A stretch of DNA of 64,000 nt from Brachypterus glaber (GCA_958510825.1 OY294049.1:36050774-36114773), one strand, 5' to 3'. Shown: positions 47,205-59,094, counted from the stretch's first letter. Notes: a model not told the origin generated them from the sequence alone. Program-made: numbers and translations.

Positions 47205-47227
47205 AAATTAATGAGTTTTATTGATTA

Positions 47228-47508
47228 TGTAATCACAACTTTATTCGAACGACCTAAAAAATATCAAATATAGTCAAAATAAAGTGGCAAGCAAGTTGCA
47301 AAACAACTTTACACTTCGATATTTCAAGATTTTTTTACTACTTAGAAAGTCTTTGTTCCAACTTTCAAGTTTCTGGGTCAAGGCGTTTCGGGGCAATGGC
47401 CATGGTTTCCACAATTGTCCGAATTTTGCAACAAAAATGTTTTCACAAACGCATCAAAACGTAAACTATTTGATATTTTGTAGGTCGTTCGAATAAAATT
47501 GTGATTAC
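47228..47508. mobile_element. 280-bp MITE with TAATCACAA ends
   Basis: TAATCACAACTTTATTCGAA then CGACCTAAAA at the left; TAGGTCGTTCGAATAAAATT then GTGATTA at the right. The interior CAAGTTTCTGGGTCAAGGCG resembles 57000-57180. Confidence 0.7.
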
Positions 47509-48229
47509 TTACTTGAAAAAAATCAATAAAAACCATTTATTTTCGCGAGCCAGTAGGTATATAAACCTTAAGGTCCCTACATACCGAAAACCGTCCGTCT
47601 GTTTGGCAGATCAAAACCAAACTTTAAAAGTAAGTTTTTTATGGAGGTTTTTTTGACAACAAATTTAGTTTTAGCACGAAAATCTTCAGTTTAACCTGTG
47701 CATTTATTTTTAACACGTTCGCCACCACTGCGTTTTAACAAATCCTATCGTGGGGTTTCAGCTAAGAACTAAAGTTCCCGGAGTGAACGGGTTAAATAGT
47801 GTTTACCATATATCTAGGAGAACTATACGATGAAGTTTTTAAAAAATTCTAAAATCCCGATTTCAGAAACTTCAAAAGTTTAACTTAAATCTACACGGAG
47901 ACTATTCGAAATAGGTTTGAAATTATTTAAATATAAAAATTTATTAAAACAATTGATTGTCAATTATACCGGTTTTTCTATATAACGATAAGGTAGATCT
48001 ACCTTATCGTTGCACTCGTGTAGTTCTCCAGGTAGCTACATACTTTTCACGTTTGTTTTTTTTCCACAATACACATTTAAATGTGTTAATATTTAAATGT
48101 ATTCTAAATTAATGAAATCAAGGGATGTTAAATTGCAATTTACACTATGTAATTTACGTAAATAATAACATAACGTGAAACGTCTGTAGTTAAAAACCCT
48201 TTGATTTCGAATACCAAAATTTTTGGAAC

Positions 48230-48445
48230 GTGAAAAGTTATTGTGGCTTTATAGATATATGGAAAGACCACGCGCAGAATGAGGATGGCATTTTTAGTAT
48301 GCTTAGACGGACTAGCTTTGTTAAAAATCGCGTCAATGTTTTTAATGCTAAAAATTCGCTGTTCTCTGTAGAATTAGGCGCAAAGCCCATTTATCCGCAT
48401 CTAGAGCCTTGCAAAATCTATGTAGACATTGAGGCGTACATCTAA
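48230..48445 (+). CDS. Unrecognised 71-codon open frame in intron 13
   Basis: Reads MKSYCGFIDIWKDHAQNEDG then IFSMLRRTSFVKN, ending CKIYVDIEAYI. The amino acid content is protein-like rather than simple-sequence, but there is no known motif, no clear promoter and no splice fit to PIP5K. It may be a fragment of an inserted gene or chance. Confidence 0.2.
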   Translation: MKSYCGFIDIWKDHAQNEDGIFSMLRRTSFVKNRVNVFNAKNSLFSVELGAKPIYPHLEPCKIYVDIEAYI

Positions 48446-49081
48446 CGTTTTCTCATAATTTTTGTGTTTTTGAGTGACACGGCATCGTATAAAATAAAAT
48501 TTTGACAATCATACGCTTTTATATGTCTATAGCTTATTTTTGTTTGCTTTGATTAATTAATAAGCATATTTCCATCTCATTACGTTTTAATACTGCTATT
48601 ATATGCACATTAAAAACTTTTAAAAATACTTTGACTTGGTCGACGCTTCGAGGGTTGTTTAAGGTAAATAGTTTACCAATCTCATCATCAGAATTGGGCA
48701 CCCAAATGAAAAGAGGTTGAAAAATTAGCCTGAAGCATATATAGGCCAATTTAAAAAGTATTTTTGTTATTTATATAACTTGCAAACTTATTTTAATTAT
48801 TTTTATTTCGATGCTGTTTTGCACTAGTGTTCCAACCCAAATTTTTTTAGCTCAAATATTTTTTAATGAAATATATATATATATTAAGTATAATTTATTT
48901 AATGTAATTTTTGATCGATTTTTAAATATTTTAATTTTTGGCTTAGAACACTAGGGCATTGCAACACCTATTTGACATTTTTTACCATATCATATCCTAC
49001 TTAACCATTAACACTAATATATTAAATAGATCAATAAAAATATGCCTCTGAATTCACAAAAAATTCACCAGATTGATTAAT

Positions 49082-49273
49082 TTATTTATTTTTGCCAGGA
49101 AGATTGTCGAAATTACTACCCAGGCCTTCTCCAGCGAACAACAATGCTTGCGCGATACTGTAACTTTGTTTTATTGTATGTCTTTCTATAACAGTTTTTG
49201 TTTGTTCGTCAAGCATTGTCGTGGTTTTTGGTGCTAACAATGTTAACCATACATTCTTTAAATCACAGCTCAC
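49082..49273 (-). CDS. Unrecognised - strand frame, protein-like
   Basis: Frame includes TMLDEQTKTVIERHTIKQSY then SIAQALLFAGEGLGSNFDN. It begins at a GTG, not an ATG, so it would have to be an exon or a relic. No family recognised. Confidence 0.18.
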   Translation of the reverse strand: MSCDLKNVWLTLLAPKTTTMLDEQTKTVIERHTIKQSYSIAQALLFAGEGLGSNFDNLPGKNK

Positions 49274-50019
49274 ATTAATACTATACTAATAAAATTACAT
49301 TTGGACAACAGATTTTGGTTTTTGGCTTGCTTCTTAGAATATTTTTTTCATGAATAAGTTAATGTTGAAGTTTTTATACAGTTTTATAACTACGTAGTTC
49401 CTATTTTTGCAACCAACTAAATAAAAAAAAACTCTATAAAAATATCATCATTTTAATAATTTATAGTTGTAGATCTGAAAATTAAACATTAAATGAATTT
49501 TCCCAATATTATAATAATAATAAGGAATAATAATATAATAAGCTAATTTAGAAAATACAGGCACAAATAATTTTTGGGTGCTCTTATTATTATTATGCCA
49601 TTTTTCTACTAAAATAAGTTCCAGTTTCGATATTTTGCGCGACTTTCTATCAAACCCTTTTTTAATTTTTTAATTATTATGAAAACATGAATTTTGTGTT
49701 ATTTTACTTTATATGCAAAAAAAAGTTGAATTTAATAATTTTAAATACTACCTGCAGAACAACTGACGGCAGTTGTACTATTTTATGTTTTACATGTAGA
49801 TCTTATAGTAAAAATCAATATAAACTTAATATATTATTAGTCTTGGATCAACATTAACATACATTTAAGCTATAAATAAAAAAAACGCTATCATTCGATT
49901 ATATAAATACAGTGTATTTTTACATAATGTATGTAATAAGTACATTTCACATCTCGCCCTTATAAACCGCATTTTGTAACTGCTAGAATGTAGTGCCCGC
50001 ACGTTGTGTGTCCGTACAG

Positions 50020-50212
50020 GTATAACGCCAAGCTGCAGCAGCACCCCCCCGCCCACTTTCGACGAGGTTCTTCGAACTGCCGCCGTACCCCATCCCGATT
50101 CCGCCTCTTCGGTGACGCCGTCCAGAGGGAGAAAGGAATCCCACGGGAGTCATCAGTCGCACGTCTCGCATCATCACATTATGGTTAAGAATTACAAAGA
50201 GGACGCCGTTAG
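50020..50212 (+). CDS. PIP5K1: PIP5K exon 14: PPPTFDEV tail segment
   Basis: Encodes GITPSCSSTPPPTFDEVLR, then Ser/His-rich sequence (KESHGSHQSHVSHHH) ending NYKEDAVR. The TPPPTFDEV run resembles the TPPSFEE segment of vertebrate type I tails. Acceptor CCGTACAG, donor GTGAGT, phase 1 in and 2 out. Confidence 0.88.
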
Positions 50213-50923
50213 GTGAGTAGTTTCTAATTTCAACCAAAGCATTAACACTTTCACTGTGAGAGTCGGCCCCGTCTTTGACACAGCGCGTACGACTCTCATA
50301 GGAGCCAGGCATCAGTTTCAAAGCAGCGTTGTGGGGAAGTAAATGCGCGTGTGTCAGCGTGAGGCGTAGCATATATATTCTAAACTCTATTCATAGACAT
50401 ATGCGGCTGTCACCGGGTGCGCATGTCGGCTTTGGCCGACATGTGAGTGCACGATCTTTATATACTAAAAATACCTTAGCACCCGGCTATGCAACCAGAT
50501 CTGAGTAAAAAAGTGATTTAAAAATGACTGATATTATTATTACCTACCCATTATGCTTTTGATAATTATAATTTTTGTTTTTTTTAGGTTATTTTACGAC
50601 TTACAAATAATGATATAAAAATGTTTTTAAAAAGTCTAACATTAACATTATTTCAAAAGAAAAAAAAAACCTGAATTGGAACAGATGACATCAGTAAAAT
50701 AAATGTTACCTATGGTTGACATTTATGAAAGATTTACAATCAGAAAAATTAGATCAAAGCAAACTTAACAGTTTTATTGAAATACACTGTTATAAAATAA
50801 TAGTTTTTCAATTTTGATTTTTTGTTTTAAAAATAACATTATTAAGTACATAAAGCATTTATTAATTAAGAAAAAGTAATAGATTTTCAGAATTTCGAGG
50901 TTTATAACTTAAGTTTTTAACTA

Positions 50924-50965
50924 AAAATGATTTTTTACAATAAATTTATTGTAAAAAATCATTTT
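50924..50965. repeat. 42-base perfect palindrome
   Basis: AAAATGATTTTTTACAATAA followed by its exact complement, no spacer. Confidence 0.9.
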
Positions 50966-51185
50966 CATACAGCTGTAATTCAAAAACATGAGTTAGTTAT
51001 TTTTTTGTTTAGAGAGATTGATAGTTTATTGGGTCTGATCATTGGTATTAATTTCAATTTGATATCTTAAAAAATTGGGTCTATAATCAATGGTATCAAT
51101 TTGTATGAGCCAGAAATAAGCCCAGAAAATGTATAATACGCTGCGTGTTTAAGGGTTAAATGAAAACTTATTTGATTAATTTCAG

Positions 51186-51379
51186 TATAACAGACATAAA
51201 GTTGGAATCTCGGGCGGAGAACAAGTCGTCTTTGAGTGTGGAGTCCGGCAGTTCGGGAGCAGGTCACTCCAGCCACCGGGGACTAGCGTGGACGCCCCCG
51301 GCTTCGGTTGAGGGCTCCACTCCCACCTGGACAGAAGGTACACCATCGTTTACTGAATCTTCTAGTAGCGGGGATATGG
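51186..51379 (+). CDS. PIP5K1: PIP5K exon 15: Ser/Trp tail
   Basis: Encodes ITDIKLESRAENKSSLSVES, then HRGLAWTPPASVEGS and TPTWTEGTPSFTESSSSGDM. The GTGAGT donor leaves one base. Read-through of the donor gives GEFGS and a TAG at 51394-51396, a second possible in-frame end. Clearly coding by composition and uninterrupted frame. Confidence 0.85.
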
Positions 51380-51713
51380 GTGAGTTTGGTTCTTAGTTTG
51401 GGAGACCCTTTGTTTGCTTTGGATAAAAGTATCACACAAAAATTGTCTTTTTTTAATGGTATCACACATTTTAAGTTGCATAACTGTATCAATCTTTCTT
51501 GTCTCACAGTACATTCAAGTGTTATACATCGTTTTTAAGAAAATTTCACAGAAAAAGATGACTCAGTTTCAACTAATAACAGATTTATGTGTGATATTTT
51601 TAATGCAGCATTTACTTTTTGCATGTATTTTTTCTTCTTAGATTAATCAAAATTAAAAAATTATTATGTCTACTCCAAAGTTTTTTATTGAAGCATTTTA
51701 TTTATAAAAAAAA

Positions 51714-51760
51714 TAGCTACAATTGTTTCAACCCTTGAGTTTAGGGTCATCTTCAGGCTA
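51714..51760 (-). ncRNA. Hammerhead-ribozyme-like motif, site 2 (intact)
   Basis: On the - strand: UAGC, CUGAAGA, UG, stem ACCCU / AGGGU around loop AAACUCA, U, GAAA, then CAAUUGU, A, GCUA. UAGC pairs with GCUA as stem I. ACAAUUGU after GAA is a perfect palindrome, a stem III that could form between two molecules. The A before GCUA is the expected cleavage position. The stem sequence differs entirely from site 1 while the core is kept. Confidence 0.5.
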
Positions 51761-52562
51761 GAAGTACAAAAACATGTAAGGAAATTACCTAATTACAAAT
51801 TGGTTAAGCTTACCTAAAATAGTCAAAAAATTTAAAAACAAACAACACGGACTACATTATAAACATACACATAGCTTATAGATAAAAAATTTTAAAAATA
51901 AGTATAGGTACAGACATCTATTGGACATTTAAATAAATTACTTAAAATTTGTTAAAATAATAAAAAGATTTTTAGTATTGATATCTACAGATAAGAGAAA
52001 TTGATTAATTTTTATAATTAAGAATGAAATCGAACGTATAGATGGCCTAGTTTAAAAACAATAAAACAAATAAATTAATTTAAATATTAAAAAATAATTC
52101 TATGAATTACTATTTATTTAATAGGGGTTTGAGGAAATTTGGATTGGAGTTTAGGATGTTATGGAATATAAACTCCAATCCAAATTTCCTCAAACCCCTA
52201 TTAAATAAATAGTAATTCATAGAATTATTTTTTAATATTTAAATTAATTTATTTGTTTTATTGTTTTTAAACTAGGCCATCTATACGTTCGATTTCATTC
52301 TTAATTATAAAAATTAATCAATTTCTCTTATCTGTAGATATCAATACTAAAAATCTTTTTTATTATTTTAACAAATTTTAAGTAATTTATTTAAATGTCC
52401 AATAGATGTCTGTACCTAAACTTATTTTTAAAAATTTTTATCAGTAAGCTATGTGTATGTTTATAATGTAGTCCGTGTTGTTTGTTTTTAAATTTTTTGA
52501 ATTTTTTAGGTAAGCTTAACCAATTTGTAATTAGGTAATTTCCTTACATGTTTTTGTACTTC

Positions 52563-52606
52563 TAGCCTGAAGATGACCCTAAATTCAAGCGTTTAAACAA
52601 TTGTAG
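52563..52606 (+). ncRNA. Hammerhead-like motif, site 3 (decayed copy of site 2)
   Basis: Mirror of site 2 in the right arm: UAGC, CUGAAGA, UG, ACCCU, AAAUUCA, AGCGU, U, then UAAAC. The stem has a mismatch and the G of GAAA is lost, so the core is broken here. Confidence 0.4.
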
Positions 52607-53406
52607 CTATTTTTTATAAATAAAATGCTTCAATAAAAAACTTTGGAGTAGACATAATAATTTTTTAATTTTGATTTATCAAAAGTCCAATATGAGAATG
52701 GATCTCGATCACAGTTACTTCTTAGATTAGTTTATTGATTATTCCATTTTTAAATTTTTCTGCACTATCCTTTTTATTATTTTTAAATTGATTAACTGGA
52801 TCCAATAGCCTATTGTTGAAATATTTATCTTTCTATAATAATATTAAACATTAGCAGTTTTCTATTGTCTACCAATTTAGGTAATTTTTATGCGGGTCGT
52901 TTTAAATAAATTTAGTTAAATTTAATATTATGTTGAAGAGTAGTGACAAGAGTAGTCATAAAGCTGTGAACAAAAATAATTCAGGATTTAAACATAAAAC
53001 TCTTTATAAAACTGTTTATTGGGGGTAAGTTGATATGTACGAATTCTAACGCAAGAAAAATCGTTGAAGACGTCATTAAATTTTGCCTTATTTAAAAAAA
53101 AATCTAAAAGGTAATTTATCATAAAAAAATATACAAACTTGACAAAGATGGACCAAAATTAGTCATGGAGGATGTATAAAAAGTGTACAAGAATTTTCCA
53201 ATAAATTACCCCCTCGATACAATTGTGTTAAAATCGAGGTTAAAATTATATACCTAATTCTATTTGAAATGACCCATATCGATAGTTTGTAATAATCAAT
53301 AACTAATCTCTGTATTTTTTTTTGTTAAAATCTAATAAAAATTTAAAAGGTTGTTTTTTGGAGTTCCTAGATACGTTTAAATCATTATTAAATATATCTT
53401 ATAATA

Positions 53407-53900
53407 TACCGTGCGGTCTAAAAGTCACTCCCCTCTTAACTTTTGAACGAGTTGAGATATTGACTTCAAATTTAAAACACTTAAATAAGACAACCCGAAC
53501 TATCTTTTCAAATAAACATAATTGATATTTTCATTTCTTAAAATGTGGGCAGGGGGCATGGGGGTTTAAATAGAAGAGGGGTCTTGTGATACATCATTTT
53601 AAAGCATATTATGTCCTCTGTTTAAAAATATATTATATTTTGGGTTTAAAATGAGGTTGAAAATGGGTTTTTCCGCTAAAATATGAAATTTTGAAAAATT
53701 TATTATTTTATGTTTTAAAAAACGTGAATTATACTTTTAAACTAATTTTAATTGATATAAAAAATTTACAAAAAAAAATCTTAAAGAGTCCAAAAACAAT
53801 TATTACAAAAATTAAAAAACAAAAATGAAAATTAAAATTTGTCATTATCTCAAAACCATGTTTTTTACCTTAGTGCTTTTTACTTATAAGCCGACGATTT
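53407..53900 (+). repeat. Copy of the 36644 family, one end
   Basis: Begins ACCGTGCGGTCTAAAAGTCA, with TTTTGAACGAGTTGAGATAT. The right end is not recognisable. Confidence 0.5.
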
Positions 53901-54445
53901 TAATAGTTTATGTTCAAAAATGTTTGAGCGTATCTAAGAATAATATTTACATTACCTATAATATGTGCGTATCAAACGTGTAATATACCATATTTTATCT
54001 ACAATGTCTAGAAATTTTACATTTTTTTAAATAGCTCTCCGTTTTATAGAAAACTTTTATGAAAGTGCTGTAATAATTTCATTATATAACACAATTCCAA
54101 TAATAATTGTATTATTTAACACAATTCCAATGTAAAATTGTTTAATCATAGTTCGATACATAACGGCCGTAGATAAAATATAGTTATTTTTCTTAAATAT
54201 CCAAAACGTATAAGACAAATTAAAAAAATATATCCAACAGATTTTTTTAACATAAAAAACAAATTAATATCACGTTTTGACTTTTTTACAATCTGTTTTA
54301 TCAATGTAAATTATTAATTATCTCTATGAGAAAAGACGACGCGCAGAGCTCAGTCGGTGTATATAGTGAGCTATAATGGCGTATTTATAAAGATCTGTTG
54401 GATAAAAAATAGTAAAACCATAGTCTAAGCTAAAGAGGTATACAG

Positions 54446-54537
54446 GCTGTCCGACAACACCACTCAGGCATACGACAAGTTCAAAGAAGCACAAGAAAAC
54501 CGTAGAGTCCGCCATCAACTGCCTCACAACAGAAATG
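54446..54537 (+). CDS. PIP5K1: PIP5K exon 16, probable
   Basis: Encodes GCPTTPLRHTTSSKKHKKTV then ESAINCLTTEM, a basic tail segment. The acceptor is TATACAG and the donor GTGAGT; phase 1 in, 0 out. It fits exon 15 exactly. No family landmark is present, so support is phase, signals and composition. Confidence 0.6.
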
Positions 54538-55446
54538 GTGAGTTCCAAGTACAAAAAATCTCTCAACCTTACAAAATAATTTCATATTTTAAAATTCTAA
54601 TTGATAAATACAAGCATTTACAATATAATACTCAGCTTTTTGATAATCAATTAAAAACTTTTGAGTAAAATGTATATTTGTATATTTTGGTTGGTTCTTT
54701 TTTATGTTGGTTTCTTATTTGATATTCGTTTGAAGCCCTCTATCGGCCAAATCATCAAAATCCACCCAGATCATACTAAGAAGAGCACATGAAATACAGC
54801 TTTTTCGAAATTATACAATACGGAGAAAATAAAGATCAAGTCATGTCAGCGTTGATCTAATCGTTTTATCTTTGTTTCTTCCGTATACGTATAATCTCAA
54901 ATAAGCTGTATTTATTTTAATATTTTGAAAATGCTTGAATTTACTGCTAACATTTATCAGTTGTTTTTTGTTTTATATTTATATACCCTTAAATTAGTAG
55001 CACTGATTACTCACTGTTACTCAGTTGTTATTACACGTAAAAAAGAACCTTTGGAAATATTAGACATAATTATGCAAAACAGAAAAAACTTTGGTCATAA
55101 TTATGCAAAATAGGACATAAATAGGTCATAAAATTTACATTTATTTGATTGTATCTGAAGTCGCATTCTCGCGCTTTAACTTTATTAAACTGTTCAACCT
55201 TGGTTAATATATTAACTACAGTTAAATCATTCTTGCGATATTACAAATTACTATGACGTCATCTATGACGTTGCATTAACTAAACCGTACGACCAGCCTT
55301 TTGAGATAGTTGAATGTGATGTTATATATCTGTCTCTTTCCAAGCCATCGCTTGTCATTTTGAAAGTTGGAAAAACGGTTTTGTAATTTCGACGAAAAGT
55401 TTTCGTGAAACATAATACTTAATTCTTATTTGTTGCCATAATAGAG

Positions 55447-55773
55447 AAGTATTCAGACAAACTGGATTTATCCATAAATAATAACCATCTACATATCGTA
55501 GAGCCACCAGAAATATTAGAAGAATAAAAAAAGGTAAAAGAAATTTTAATAAATGATTTAGTGGATATACCTCACAAAATTTTAGTTCACTTTAAACTGC
55601 TGCAGTACCTGAACGATTGCATAGAAGAAGGTACAATACCAATTGACGAATTGGTGAAAAAGCCATGTGCTAGTAGTTCCAGTGGGTTCACCAAGGGCTC
55701 CAAAAAGCCATTTGGAGTACCAAGGGTGAAAGAAATACACAAGACATTGAAGCCACAATCCTGCTCTTTTTAA
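55447..55773 (+). pseudogene. Stop-interrupted reading frame, or alternative PIP5K terminal exon
   Basis: One frame runs from KYSDKLDLSINNNHLH to PPEILEE, meets TAA at 55525-55527, then continues without a break as KKVKEILINDLVDIPHKI to PQSCSF and a TAA at 55771. About 108 codons with one internal stop suggest a decayed gene copy. The second half is Lys/Ser-rich (ASSSSGFTKGSKKPFG). The first part has an acceptor-like AG at 55445-55446 in the phase that exon 16 needs, so it could instead be an alternative last exon. I do not recognise the protein. Confidence 0.35.
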
Positions 55774-56814
55774 GGAATCAATATAAATAAAAAATATTGC
55801 AGTAAAATGATAACATTGTTGTTTCTCTTTTGTTCATAGTAACTATCTACAAACTGCTTTACAGCAACAGTTACCCAAGAAGTAAAAAGTTCCTCACCTT
55901 CTTTTTAAATAGAATCTGTTTTTCTTTTACTTAAAAAAATTACATTATTAACCATGACGTCATCAGTCTTGTTAATTTAAATTACTAGAGTTAAATCGTT
56001 GTTAATTGCGAGAATGCGACTTAAAAGCACACCTTTTTGTGTAATAAATTTTTGCATAAATGTGGTCAAATTTCGGTAAATTCTGTGTAGAATCACTATT
56101 CGCTCGTCTGTGTACACAGCCATCGTTTTTTTTATTGTTTTTTTGAACTCCAGCATGCTTTTTGTAGATTTCTGATTTACGCTTTTTAGCATAATATCCC
56201 TCATTTGACCTTATTGAGCCTTACTATTATAGTCCAGTCAAATAAAGAGGAATTCCTGTTTTGAAATTGCAGTAAATGCACAAGGGATGATATTTTAAAG
56301 TGTAGTAGTGGATGGTAACAGAACACTCCTGTTAGTTTTCCACCGTGTGATTTGCGTAAGGGGGGTCCCATTAAAATATCAGCCCGTGTGCATTTATTGC
56401 AATTTACATTTATTATTTGACTGGGCTTTTATTTTTTATGAATTTTGAGTATAAATCTTTCATTTTTAAAATTGAGTCATGCGTTTTACATGATCTTTCT
56501 TACCTAATTAATTGAAATCATTAAATATTTTAGTGCAATTAATTAGTAACTAACATTATTATTAAAATATTAACATAGGTAAGTAAGTATAATCATATTA
56601 GTTCCATAATTTTAAAATAAATCTAATAAAAATCCTAATAACTTTTATTTTATATATATTTTAGCCAATGCATGGGTTTTCGTTTCATCTTTTGTAGTGC
56701 ACTAGTGATATAAACATATTATTTTTTAAGAAGTAATAACTTTTTTAATATTTTGAGTGTTCCATAAAGTTTTTACCAATATTTTGGATTTTTAAGTTAT
56801 TTATGGTCTATAAA

Positions 56815-57436
56815 ATACATAGGCACACAAAAAATGTCAATTACTCTTAACCAGACCATATTTTTACGTATTTTTGGGCGCTCAAAACGAATTTGACAGT
56901 GTAGAATGATAAATTATACATCCACATTTTAGACAAATCTGACTGAAACCACATTTCTATAGGACTGGTTTATAGCAGAGAAAAAGATGCAAGTCTCTTG
57001 CAAAACAACTTTACACTACAATATTTCTTTGACATAGAGACTTGAAATTTGGAACAGATTTTGTTTACTACTCAGAAAATCTTTGTTCCAAATTTCAAGT
57101 CACTGGGTCAAAGCGTTTTTGAAATATCGTAGTGTAAAATTGTTTTACAAGCGACTTGCATCTTTTTCTCTTCTCTAGGTACCTAGCCTAATTCTCGTGT
57201 TTTTCGAAGTGCTCTAGCACCTAAGTTATTGATTTTCTGGAGTTGTACCCGTAGAAATTTTTAATCGGAACGTCGAGAACCATAACATAAAAAAGTCCAA
57301 AATTTATCCAAATCTGATCAAAACAAGCGAACTTTTTGATTATCAAATTCGTTTTCAGCGCCCAAAAATACATAAGAAAAATATAGTCTTATTAGTATTA
57401 ATTGAACTTCATTTTTTTGTGGGCCTGTGTTATGGA
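56815..57436. mobile_element. 620-bp element with inverted ends
   Basis: Left: CATAGGCACACAAAAAATGT, GTATTTTTGGGCGCTCAAAA. Right: CAGCGCCCAAAAATACATAA, TTTTTTTGTGGGCCTGTGTT. An internal hairpin at about 56990-57180 (AGATGCAAGTC / GACTTGCATCT). One end recurs at 9345-9440. Confidence 0.6.
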
Positions 57437-57456
57437 CCTAATATAATATATATATA

Positions 57457-57879
57457 CAGGGTATACATCCAAAAATATGAAAAAAAGTTTCTATAAAGTT
57501 TTGGTCCGGAAAGGAGCCGTAAGGGAGCTAAGGCGCTTCGAAGATGACATATTGAAACGGAAACACATATAAAGTTTGTGGCAAAAATGTGTTAAGCCTA
57601 ATACATTTTTCCGTCTACGGACGCCTCTGGATAAATTTAAAAAAAATATTAACATAAACTTGTTGCCCTTATTAATACTAGTATACATGCAAAAGCTCGT
57701 TGCTCTAGCTTAAAGGGTACCATTGTTATTAATTAAAAACCTTATTTTTATTACAATTTTAAAGGGCTGTAGCTCCCTTAGGGCTCATTTGCGGACCAAC
57801 CTTTATAGGATTTTTTTTTTGATATTTTGGGATGCAGAATCACCTCTTAAATTTTGCCTTGGCAGTTATTGATCACTCT
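57457..57879. mobile_element. CAGGGTGATCA MITE, copy 3, internally deleted
   Basis: CAGGGTATACATCCAAAAAT at the left lacks about 40 bases of the terminal repeat. The right end GGCAGTTATTGATCACTCT is decayed. Confidence 0.65.
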
Positions 57880-57900
57880 ATATATTATATGACCAAAAAC

Positions 57901-58689
57901 TAAAGTCGTGTCATTTTAAGAATGCGAATGGTAGGAATTATCACGGACAAACTTAATATTATCTATCTCTTCTATTACTACGGAGTAACACGGAGCGCTA
58001 AAACGTTGGTTGAAGTAAGATACACCGTACGTCCATAGGAAATTGCGCTCTCTATAAAGGAGTTCAACAAGAATATCAGCGAACGGCGCGTCGTAACTTA
58101 AAATGTGTTCAGTCAACATCTCATAGGCGCCGTGTTTTGTCATTTTATCTATTGCTTTCCCATTTTGAAAATATTCAAAATTTCTAGAAACCTTGTATTC
58201 ATGCAAAAATTTTCAATTTTTTTTTGCATATTTCTACGTTTTATGTGGATATAAATCTATTTCAAGCAAAAAAAATATCGGTCAGTCGATCGGTCTGTCC
58301 GGGAAATCTTTTGGGCACGATAACTTAAGAACGCTTTAAGCTAGAGACTTGAAATTTGGCATACAGGTATGTTACCAAAAGTTCTCGCTCGGGATTGTTT
58401 TTGATGAACATTGGGGTGGGGCAAATGGGGAAAAATACACTTTTTTACAAAAATTTGAAAATTGCTATATAGGGGTTTTTAAGGTTGCTGAAGTTGAATC
58501 TAATAATAAAAATTTTCCAACTCCACCCCCGCAGGGATGAGGGGGTAAATATTTTTAAATATTTTCGATATTTTCGTCAAAATTGGTATATAGGGGTTTT
58601 TGGGGTCGACAAATATGAATCTGATAATATAGGTATAGGGGACTACTTGATACGGACTGCATTCGCATTCTTAAAAAGACACGACTTTA
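57901..58689. repeat. 789-bp segment bounded by 30-base inverted repeats
   Basis: TAAAGTCGTGTCATTTTAAG then AATGCGAATG (57901-57930) is repeated inverted at 58660-58689 with one mismatch. The match ends sharply on both sides. No target duplication is visible. Confidence 0.7.
57916..58206 (-). CDS. Unrecognised 96-codon frame inside the 57901-58689 segment
   Basis: Reads from MHEYKVSRNFEYFQNGKAID and TKHGAYEMLTEHILSYDAPF through LYRERNFLWTYGVSYF to SYHSHS. The amino acid use is protein-like (few homopolymers, mixed charge), and the stop codon lies inside the left 30-base inverted repeat. No motif recognised; it could be an element-encoded protein or an exon relic. Confidence 0.3.
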   Translation of the reverse strand: MHEYKVSRNFEYFQNGKAIDKMTKHGAYEMLTEHILSYDAPFADILVELLYRERNFLWTYGVSYFNQRFSAPCYSVVIEEIDNIKFVRDNSYHSHS

Positions 58690-58943
58690 TCTGGATCAGA
58701 TACATCAAATTCAACATTTGACATCAGTTTACAAACGTAACAAATATTTTTTGACTAGACGGGCGTAAATTATTATTTTGCCGCCCTAGGGCGTAAAAAT
58801 CTGCATTATGGCCCTAGGGTCAAAAAGTTAGTGAGAGTGATTTATTCCCGTTTTTTTTTTTTAAAATAGAAAATCCAAAATTCTGGTACCAAAATGAGCT
58901 TTGCTTTTGTTACAATTAACCATTTTTCCTCTGTGTACACAAA

Positions 58944-59094
58944 CGTCTACAGAAGCCAAAATTGAAAAATTTATTCGAATTATTTGTTATTTCTCGCTGA
59001 CTTGTTTAAATTTGGATCGAAAATCAGGAACGTATGAAGAACCGCGTGGATACGGATTACAAATGAAAAGGACTGCCGAAAATTGCCTGTTTTG
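58944..59094 (+). CDS. Candidate alternative terminal exon, unrecognised
   Basis: After a good acceptor (a pyrimidine-rich tract ending GTCTACAG) an open frame reads AKIEKFIRIICYFSLTCLNL then LDRKSGTYEEPRGYG to ENCLF and TGA. It needs a phase 1 donor; exon 15 supplies one, exon 16 does not. It resembles nothing I know. It may be a chance open frame in intron 16. Confidence 0.25.

Larger units (their letters stand above)
51641..52680. repeat. 1.04-kb near-perfect inverted repeat in intron 15
   Basis: Arms of about 510 bases flank a 15-base loop (52154-52168). Outer ends GATTAATCAAAATTAAAAAA and the complement of TTTTTTAATTTTGATTTATC differ at one base. Differences along the arms are few. Each arm carries a hammerhead-like motif near its outer end. 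Transcripts through it would form a very long double-stranded RNA hairpin. Confidence 0.92.

Noticed and set aside
49983..50372. 129-codon - strand frame, the longest in the window
   Set aside because: It is antisense to PIP5K exon 14, whose + strand frame has splice sites and phase support.
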